This document shows, one piece after another, positions 6,419 through 11,255 of a DNA stretch of 11,255 nucleotides; the first letter of the stretch is position 1, and each line of letters begins with the position of its first letter. The notes below the pieces were generated by a model. The model made no database searches and had not been told where the DNA came from. It was given only the letters and a program-made list of their open reading frames with translations. The translations under genes were made by a program, and so were the position numbers. Source of the DNA: Spirochaetaceae bacterium (GTDB lineage: Bacteria; Spirochaetota; Spirochaetia; DSM-27196; SLST01); contig SKVA01000195.1 in assembly GCA_007129695.1 (NCBI GenBank), positions 1 to 11,255 of the forward strand. The letters run 5' to 3'.

Positions 6419-7225
6419 TTACGCGTACTGTATCAGATCGGCGTGCAGGGCAGGGGTAGCGGCGATCGTGCTGTCGCCGACGACGCGATCGCCGCGGAGA
6501 TCGGTCAGTACGCCGCCGGCTTCCTCAATGATCACCGGTAACGGCGCAACGTCCCACGGGTTCATCACCGGATCGATCATCGCGTCGATGCGTCCGGTCG
6601 CGACCAGGAGGTACCCGTACGCGTCGCCCCACGTACGCGTCATCGCGCCCGATTCGCCGATGGCGGCGGCAAGCCGTGGCCGTCGCCGCATGAGCGAGGC
6701 AAAGTCGGTCGTCGCGATCCGCGCGTCGCTGATCGGCGTCGGAGCGCAAACGCGTGCGGGCTTGCTGCCCGCCGAGGACGACCAGACCGCGCCGCTTCCA
6801 CGCGACGCGCTGACGGTTTCGCGAGCCGCCGGAGCGTGCACGACACCAACCAGCACGCGGTCGGATGCGATCGGCTGAGAGCCGTCGAACACGCCGGAGA
6901 TCAGCGCGATGAGCACCGTATAGAGCGGAACGCCGGCGATGAACGACTTTGTCCCGTCGATCGGATCGATAACCCACGTGTAGTCGCCCGACCCGGCGCG
7001 GTAGCCCGATTCCTCGCCAAGGATCGCGTGGTCGGGGTAGGATTCCTGAATCTCGCGCGCGATCTCGGCTTCCGCCTCGCGGTCGGCGCGCGTGACCGGC
7101 GTGCGGTCCGACTTGGTCTCTACAGCAATACCAGACTGGAAGTAGCCGAGGGTGATCGCTCCCGCCCGGATCGCGAGGCGCTCGGCGAAGCGGCGAAGCG
7201 GCACGAGCTCGCTCGGATCGGTCAT
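6419..7225 (-). CDS. Inositol monophosphatase family phosphatase, HisN-like
   Basis: This 268-residue Mg2+-dependent phosphomonoesterase belongs to the inositol monophosphatase family. Metal-site motifs are present: Glu71-Glu72-Ser73 in ILGEESGYR, DPIDGTKSF (87-95) with Asp87 and Asp90, and NPWDVAPLPVIIEEAGG (222-238) with Asp225. The N-terminal VETKSDRTPVTRADREAE and the WGDAYGYLLVATGRIDAMID stretch look more like the histidinol-phosphatase (HisN) branch than like SuhB or CysQ. In that case it would hydrolyse histidinol phosphate in histidine synthesis, but no other his gene is in view, so the substrate remains open. ATG 7225 overlaps the smpB stop as ATGA, and no separate ribosome binding site is seen, so translation is probably coupled to smpB. 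A run of about 12 residues (GVFDGSQPIASD, 111-122) looks like a small insertion. Confidence 0.88.
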   Translation of the reverse strand: MTDPSELVPLRRFAERLAIRAGAITLGYFQSGIAVETKSDRTPVTRADREAEAEIAREIQESYPDHAILGEESGYRAGSGDYTWVIDPIDGTKSFIAGVPLYTVLIALISGVFDGSQPIASDRVLVGVVHAPAARETVSASRGSGAVWSSSAGSKPARVCAPTPISDARIATTDFASLMRRRPRLAAAIGESGAMTRTWGDAYGYLLVATGRIDAMIDPVMNPWDVAPLPVIIEEAGGVLTDLRGDRVVGDSTIAATPALHADLIQYA

Positions 7226-7683
7226 CGGAAGCGGTCCCGCGCCTCGCGGTCGGCGTCGCGACCCTGGTCGCGCTGCTTGATCGACTGTCGCTTGTCAAAC
7301 TCGCGCTTCCCCTTGCCGAGCCCGAGCTCGACCTTGACAAGACCGCCCTTGAAGTAGAGCCGCGTCGGGATGAACGTAAACCCGCGCTCGTCGACGCGGC
7401 GCTTGTACCTGCGCAGTTCGCTCTTGTGGATCAGCAGCCTGCGCTCGCGCGTCGCATCGTGGTTGAAAAGACTCGCGTGGCTGTACGGCGGGATATTGAG
7501 CCCGACGAGCCAGAGCTGGCCCGCGCGAATGCGGGCGTACGCATCGGCAAACGACACGTGCCCGGCGCGCAGCGACTTGACCTCTGTCCCGACGAGCTCG
7601 ACCCCGCACTCGATCTTCTCGTCGAATGCGTAGTCATGAAACGCGCGTCGATTCGTCGCGATTGTCTTGACCGAGTCCGCCAT
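7222..7683 (-). CDS. smpB: SsrA-binding protein SmpB
   Basis: SmpB binds tmRNA and brings it to stalled ribosomes for trans-translation. The protein has 153 residues, usual for the family. Signature stretches are NRRAFHDYAFDEKIECGVEL, VGTEVKSLRAG (31-41), YSHASLFNHD, RRLLIHKSELRRY (81-93), and LYFKGGLVKVELGLGKGKRE (109-128). The basic C-terminal tail (KRQSIKQRDQGRDADREARD) is the part known to enter the mRNA channel. ATG 7683 matches the family N-terminus; the open frame continues upstream into the preceding gene but without SmpB similarity. It lies 17 bases after the PEGA/SUMF1 gene and overlaps the phosphatase gene by ATGA, so the three probably form one operon. Its RNA partner ssrA is in the same window, about 6 kb away, which is not adjacent as in some genomes. 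Confidence 0.97.
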   Translation of the reverse strand: MADSVKTIATNRRAFHDYAFDEKIECGVELVGTEVKSLRAGHVSFADAYARIRAGQLWLVGLNIPPYSHASLFNHDATRERRLLIHKSELRRYKRRVDERGFTFIPTRLYFKGGLVKVELGLGKGKREFDKRQSIKQRDQGRDADREARDRFR

Positions 7684-7700
7684 CGTGCAAAGGTACCAAA

Positions 7701-9305
7701 TCAGCGGCCCGAAACAAGCACGAGCCGCAAACCGACGAAGGGCGAAGACCACGAAGGGTCGACCGCGCCGCGATCCGACGCGTTGAACCGACGCTCGTCG
7801 TTCGCCCACCCACCACCGCGCACAACCCGCTGACCCGCGTCGATCGGCGAATCGGGGTAGACCCGCGCGTACCGCGCGAACCGATCGGAGGTGAGCTCCC
7901 ACACGTTACCAAGGAGCCCGACGACGCCGGTACGGCTCGACGGCGCACCTGCAGCCACGACCGGGCCGTCGGTCGGCGCAAACACGCCGGCTTGCGCAGC
8001 CGACGCGATCCGGACGTACTCCCACTCGGCTTCGGTTGGAAGACGGACGGTCTGATCCGCGGGCAGCAGAGCGCTCAACCACTCGACGAACGCGTCGGCA
8101 GCATACGCGGAGATACCGCTCGCCGGAAGCTCGGGGTTCGCGCGCATGCGATCGATATCGACCAGGTAATCGGCGTCGACAAGGCCCGCGTCGATCAGCA
8201 CGGCCCGGTTTGCCGGCGACCATTCGGGCACAGTTTCGATGAACTCGAGCAGTAGCCGCGCAGGAACTTCGGTACGCGACACCGCAAACGGCTCCAGATC
8301 CGCCCCGATTGGAATGTCGCCACCGCGTGCACCGCGCGCACCCGGATCGATGACCACGCGGTCGGACGATCCTGCGCGATCGGGAACGAAGCGGATGAAA
8401 TCAAGACCGAGCGCGGCAACGCTCACGACGCCCGCAGTGCGCGAATCGGGCTCGATCGCGCGCGCGCGGATGTCCGATAGCGCGCGTTCGCCCGACGCGA
8501 TCCACCCGGTGTCCGAAAACGTCGAAGCACGATTGCCCGACAGAACGTCCTGGAGATGGAGCGGCATCAACGGCGCTTCGGCCGCGGCGGAGGCCAGGCG
8601 CTGAGCGGCGTAGACCAGACCCGACGGGACGGCTACGCCGGTCTGGCCGCCGGACGACACAACCGCCGACGCAAGGTCGGCAAGCTGGGCCTCCGACGCG
8701 ACCTGAGGGAGCGCGAACGACACGAAGGCGCCAAAGCTCGGGAGGACCCCGGCGTTGCCCATCGGGTCGACCGCGCGCAGATCGCTCCACAGGTCACGCG
8801 CGACCGGAGGAAACTGGTACTGACCGCTCGCCTCACCGGCGAGCGCCCACGCGGCAAACTCCTCGGCCGCGGCGCGGACGAGCAGGCGAAGCGACTCGCG
8901 CTCGGCAGCAGCCGCGCCGCCCGGCAGGGCGAGTACGACGTCTCGTTCGGCGCGCCGGGGGAAGAACCACGAACCGACAACGCGACCGCGGACGTCGACG
9001 GTTTCGCGGTACGCGGCAAAGTACGGTCGCTCGATCTCCAGTTCGCGCGTCCCCGATTGCACGAAGAAAGAGCCGGGGGTGCTGCCAACGTAGTCGCCGT
9101 CGATGCGCACCGCGGCCCCGGGCGGCGTCGAACGCACAGTGATCACGCTACCATGCGCGCGCAATCCGGGCAGCACCAGCACCGCAAAGAGAATCGCGAC
9201 GAGCGCGACCGCGTAGAACGCCGGAACGTAGACGGCGGGGCGCAGCCCCAGGATCGGCTTGAGCCTCACCTGGATCTCGTCGGGATTCTGATCGCTGTCG
9301 TCCAT
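7701..9305 (-). CDS. PEGA-domain membrane protein with C-terminal SUMF1/FGE-like domain
   Basis: The 534-residue protein is predicted to be anchored by one membrane helix near the N-terminus (about 25-47, VPAFYAVALVAILFAVLVLP) with the rest outside the cytoplasm. A PEGA domain follows at about 52-95 (VRSTPPGAAVRIDGDYVGST), a small fold common in surface and envelope proteins. A long Ala-rich middle has no motif I know. The last 215 residues resemble the sulfatase-modifying-factor fold: LPTEAEWEY, GLLGNVWELTSDRF, RVVRGGGWAND and a final GLRLV. The catalytic cysteines of true formylglycine-generating enzymes are not evident, so it is more likely a binding or structural version of the fold than an enzyme. 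ATG 9305 is chosen because an upstream in-frame ATG lies inside the promoter. It heads the putative operon with smpB and the phosphatase. Confidence 0.85.
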   Translation of the reverse strand: MDDSDQNPDEIQVRLKPILGLRPAVYVPAFYAVALVAILFAVLVLPGLRAHGSVITVRSTPPGAAVRIDGDYVGSTPGSFFVQSGTRELEIERPYFAAYRETVDVRGRVVGSWFFPRRAERDVVLALPGGAAAAERESLRLLVRAAAEEFAAWALAGEASGQYQFPPVARDLWSDLRAVDPMGNAGVLPSFGAFVSFALPQVASEAQLADLASAVVSSGGQTGVAVPSGLVYAAQRLASAAAEAPLMPLHLQDVLSGNRASTFSDTGWIASGERALSDIRARAIEPDSRTAGVVSVAALGLDFIRFVPDRAGSSDRVVIDPGARGARGGDIPIGADLEPFAVSRTEVPARLLLEFIETVPEWSPANRAVLIDAGLVDADYLVDIDRMRANPELPASGISAYAADAFVEWLSALLPADQTVRLPTEAEWEYVRIASAAQAGVFAPTDGPVVAAGAPSSRTGVVGLLGNVWELTSDRFARYARVYPDSPIDAGQRVVRGGGWANDERRFNASDRGAVDPSWSSPFVGLRLVLVSGR

Positions 9306-9312
9306 CGGGCGG

Positions 9313-9341
9313 ATTATAGGAGGGCTCGATCGGGTTGTCAA
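9313..9341 (-). promoter_or_regulatory. Consensus sigma70 promoter TTGACA-17-TATAAT
   Basis: On the minus strand the -35 box (9341-9336) and -10 box (9318-9313) match the consensus perfectly with a 17-base spacer. Transcription should begin about 7 bases beyond, near 9306, while the ATG begins at 9305. The mRNA would thus carry almost no leader and no ribosome binding site. Confidence 0.85.
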
Positions 9342-9363
9342 CGCGACCTCGGCGTGCTACCGT
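9335..9363 (+). promoter_or_regulatory. Possible lepB promoter TTGTCA-17-TACCGT
   Basis: On the plus strand TTGTCA (9335-9340, five of six) is followed 17 bases later by TACCGT (9358-9363, three of six). A start near 9370 would again fall right at the ATG (9371). The -35 box is the same DNA as that of the opposite promoter. The weak -10 box keeps confidence low. Confidence 0.35.
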
Positions 9364-9370
9364 GCGGCAA

Positions 9371-10357
9371 ATGTCCTCGACTCCCGTCTGGACCGCCAGA
9401 CTCGTTGCAGCGACCGAAAGCATTCTCACGTGGCGCGCTCGCCGGAAGGCTCGCAAGAAGATCCGTCAGCAGAAGAAACACGTGATCGTCGACTGGATCG
9501 AAGCGTTCCTGTGGGCGGCCGGCGTGGTACTGCTGATCAACCAGTACCTGCTGCAGGCGTACCGCATTCCGACCGGCTCGATGATCGAAACGCTTCTGCT
9601 CGAGGACCGGATTTTCGTCAACAAGATGGTTTACGGCCCCGAGCTGCTGCCCGGGATCGGTAAGCTGCCCGGCTTCGTCGAGCCGCAACGCGGAGAGGTC
9701 GTGATCTTCGAGAATCCCTCGTATATCTCGCGCGGGCCGGTCTTCAACATCGTGCAGCGCGTGCTCTATATGGTCACGCTGAGCCTGGTCGACATCGACC
9801 GCGACGAGTCGGGCGAGCCGCGCGCGCACTTCCTCATCAAGCGCGCGGTCGGCTTCGGCGGAGACCGGATCCGAAGCCGGGAGGGGGACCTCCAGATCCG
9901 CCCGATCGGTCAGACCGAATGGTTGACCGAGCAGGAGTTTGCGCGGCAGACCGGCACACCGTTTCCGATCAGGCGGATGATCACCGCATCAGACTATGCG
10001 TCGTACCGGCCGGCCGCTCAGGAAGCCGCGCGGGAGATCCTCGGCCTTGCGGCGACGACCGACGGACGCACCGCCCAGCGAGCGGTACAGGCACCGGGCA
10101 GCATCGATCCATTCGAGTTCGACCGGCTGCGATCCGAGTTCCTGCTCAAGGCGAACCCGAGCGACGAGCGGACCGTCGTGCGTCACTCGTTCTACGAACT
10201 CGGATGGTACGTACCGCCGAACACCGTGTTGACGCTCGGCGACAACCGCGACAACTCGCGCGACGGTCGCTACTACGGACCGGTCCGGATGGACCGGGTA
10301 CTCGGTCGCGCGATGTTCAGGTACTGGCCACTTCCACGGGTCGGGGCCATCCGGTAG
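9371..10357 (+). CDS. lepB: Signal peptidase I
   Basis: This membrane-bound serine protease removes signal peptides from exported proteins; its active site faces outward. The 328-residue protein has a basic N-terminus (RARRKARKKIRQQKKH), a membrane helix at about 40-60, and the catalytic dyad Ser70 in YRIPTGSMIETLL and Lys157 in FLIKRAVGFGGDRI. The late box LGDNRDNSRDGRYYGPV is also intact. A stretch of about 120 residues between the Lys box and GDNR box is long for the family, giving an enlarged outer domain. ATG 9371 is taken as start, though no ribosome binding site precedes it. A TTG at 9335 with AGGAGGG ten bases before it (9318-9324) would add 12 residues and is a real alternative. The second paralogue starts within the stop codon region, so both are co-translated. 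Confidence 0.93.
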   Translation: MSSTPVWTARLVAATESILTWRARRKARKKIRQQKKHVIVDWIEAFLWAAGVVLLINQYLLQAYRIPTGSMIETLLLEDRIFVNKMVYGPELLPGIGKLPGFVEPQRGEVVIFENPSYISRGPVFNIVQRVLYMVTLSLVDIDRDESGEPRAHFLIKRAVGFGGDRIRSREGDLQIRPIGQTEWLTEQEFARQTGTPFPIRRMITASDYASYRPAAQEAAREILGLAATTDGRTAQRAVQAPGSIDPFEFDRLRSEFLLKANPSDERTVVRHSFYELGWYVPPNTVLTLGDNRDNSRDGRYYGPVRMDRVLGRAMFRYWPLPRVGAIR

Positions 10358-11103
10358 TGCCTCGACGTCGCGACCAGGGATACTACGGCGGCCGCGAACG
10401 CAACCCGCTTGTCCGCGTCGCCCGACGGCTTGTGCCGTTCCTGTTGCTGGTTTTCATCGTGCATTCGCTGGTCACGACGCTCCTTGTGATGCCGGTCGCC
10501 GCGGCGAGCGACGCTTCGCGACCCACCGTCGCACCGGACGATCGATTACTCGTCACACCGATCGTCTACGGACCGCAGCTGGAACTGTTCGGGATCCGTC
10601 TACCGGGTCTTCGACTGCCCGATCGTGGCGATCTTGTCCTGATCCGTCCGCCCTACGGATCGCGCCCCGGATTCGTGATCCGTGCGATCGACCCAGTCGT
10701 CCGCTTCGTGACGCTCGGACGGGTGAGCCCCGCGCAGCGAGGCCGCGGAAGAACCGGCTACCAGATCAAACGCGTCATCGGCCTGCCCGGCGACACAGTG
10801 CGTGTTGAGCGGTTCATCGCGTACGTCCGCCCGGCGCAGGCGGTCTCATTCACTCGCGAGTTCGACCTCGCGCATCGCGCTTACTCGCTGGCCACCGATG
10901 CACGACCCGAAGCGTGGCTCGGTACCGACCCGTTCGGTGACGCCGCGCGCGACGTAACGCTCGGGGAGGGGGAGTATCTGCTCCTGTCGGACAACCGGCC
11001 GATCGGGGTCGACTCGCGGCACTGGGGACCCGTACGCCTGGAGCATATCATCGGCAAGGTGTGGTTGCGCTACCAGCCATTTCGCGACTTCGCAAGGCTG
11101 TGA
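10357..11103 (+). CDS. Second signal peptidase I-like protein, nucleophile Ser not in place
   Basis: The 248-residue protein has one N-terminal membrane helix (about 25-48) and LepB-family boxes: DDRLLVTPIVYGPQL, RGDLVLI, YQIKRVIGLPGDTV with Lys138, and LLLSDNRPIGVDSRHWGPV. It shares the VYGP-x-L segment with the preceding LepB, marking it as a paralogue. The Ser box differs: counting back from DR, the position of the catalytic Ser holds Ala53 (sequence SDASRPTVAPDDR), with serines at 51 and 54 nearby. The usual Gly of GDN is Ser211. It may be an inactive paralogue, an enzyme with a shifted nucleophile, or a protein of altered specificity. The GTG start (10357-10359) overlaps the lepB TAG by one base (TAGTG), implying coupling; no upstream ATG fits, since the longer open frame runs through lepB in a wrong frame. 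hemW follows after two bases. Confidence 0.82.
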   Translation: MPRRRDQGYYGGRERNPLVRVARRLVPFLLLVFIVHSLVTTLLVMPVAAASDASRPTVAPDDRLLVTPIVYGPQLELFGIRLPGLRLPDRGDLVLIRPPYGSRPGFVIRAIDPVVRFVTLGRVSPAQRGRGRTGYQIKRVIGLPGDTVRVERFIAYVRPAQAVSFTREFDLAHRAYSLATDARPEAWLGTDPFGDAARDVTLGEGEYLLLSDNRPIGVDSRHWGPVRLEHIIGKVWLRYQPFRDFARL

Positions 11104-11105
11104 TC

Positions 11106-11255
11106 GTGGTCGACGGCCCGTGTGAGTCGTTCGGCATCTACGTACACATCCCGTTCTGCACGTCGCGGTGCGACTACTGCGCGTTCCACTCGTCGGTCGA
11201 CTGGAGTATCGACGCGCAGCGGACGATCGTGCGCCGGGTTATAGTGGATCTCCAC
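11106..11255 (+). CDS. hemW: Heme chaperone HemW, N-terminal part (cut by right edge)
   Basis: Only the first 50 residues are visible. FGIYVHIPFCTSRCDYCAF carries the radical SAM CxxxCxxC motif as Cys18, Cys22 and Cys25, with the IYVHIPFC lead-in and the Phe after the last cysteine typical of the HemN/HemW family. HemW inserts heme into respiratory proteins; it was long annotated as oxygen-independent coproporphyrinogen III oxidase. Separation from true HemN cannot be complete on this fragment, but HemN normally carries a longer N-terminus before the motif and a fourth cysteine spaced as CxxxCxxCxC, which is absent here. The GTG start at 11106 lies two bases after the stop of the second lepB-like gene, so it belongs to the same operon. 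I see no good ribosome binding site; coupling is likely. Confidence 0.85.
   Translation, partial: MVDGPCESFGIYVHIPFCTSRCDYCAFHSSVDWSIDAQRTIVRRVIVDLH

Noticed and set aside
7684..7902. N-terminal extension of SmpB
   Set aside because: The frame stays open into the PEGA/SUMF1 gene, but SmpB similarity begins at ATG 7683 and the family length fits that start.
9919..10356. Upstream part of the long frame that leads into the second lepB-like gene
   Set aside because: This stretch reads lepB in a wrong frame (Arg-rich). The real gene begins at GTG 10357, after the lepB stop.

Overview
The window is GC-rich, densely coded bacterial chromosome. The order smpB, PEGA/sulfatase-modifying-factor lipoprotein-like membrane protein, two signal peptidase I paralogues and hemW, together with pyruvate formate-lyase fermentation genes, suggests a free-living, anaerobic or facultatively anaerobic spirochaete (Spirochaetia). 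That assignment is an inference from gene content and recalled gene order; no rRNA or other taxonomic marker is present.

Left part (1-1143). The window opens inside a plus-strand gene whose C-terminal end looks like the substrate-binding region of a DnaJ/Hsp40-type co-chaperone. It is followed on the minus strand by a broken remnant of a Fic-family protein (only the C-terminal winged-helix part) and by a complete tmRNA gene (ssrA, minus strand, 778-1143) with its own near-consensus promoter. The tmRNA encodes the tag AENNADFALAA and does not encode its CCA end. The Fic remnant directly beyond the tmRNA 3' end may be the scar of a mobile element, because ssrA 3' ends are common integration sites.

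Fermentation operon (1214-4338). A sigma70-like promoter and a short hairpin-containing leader precede pflB (glycyl radical enzyme) and pflA (its radical-SAM activase), 27 bases apart. Together they convert pyruvate and CoA to acetyl-CoA and formate without oxygen.

Convergent minus-strand block (4322-6412). A MerR-type regulator with two tandem HTH domains is translationally coupled (GTGA overlap) to an alpha/beta hydrolase. The regulator's promoter region is packed with inverted repeats, which suggests autoregulation.

Second minus-strand block (6419-9341). A perfect TTGACA-17-TATAAT promoter drives a PEGA/SUMF1-type membrane protein, then smpB (partner of the tmRNA above), then an inositol-monophosphatase-family phosphatase that overlaps smpB by ATGA. 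The promoter sits so close to the first ATG that the transcript should be leaderless or nearly so.

Plus-strand block to the right edge (9335-11255). A standard lepB, a second LepB-like protein lacking a serine at the usual nucleophile position, and the start of hemW (heme chaperone, radical SAM) follow with near-zero spacing. The two -35 boxes of the divergent blocks are the same seven base pairs (TTGTCAA). No wholly new system is evident. The most interesting points are the divergent leaderless promoter pair, the possible signal-peptidase pseudoenzyme, the tmRNA-flanking Fic scar and the dyad-rich operator of the double-HTH MerR protein.
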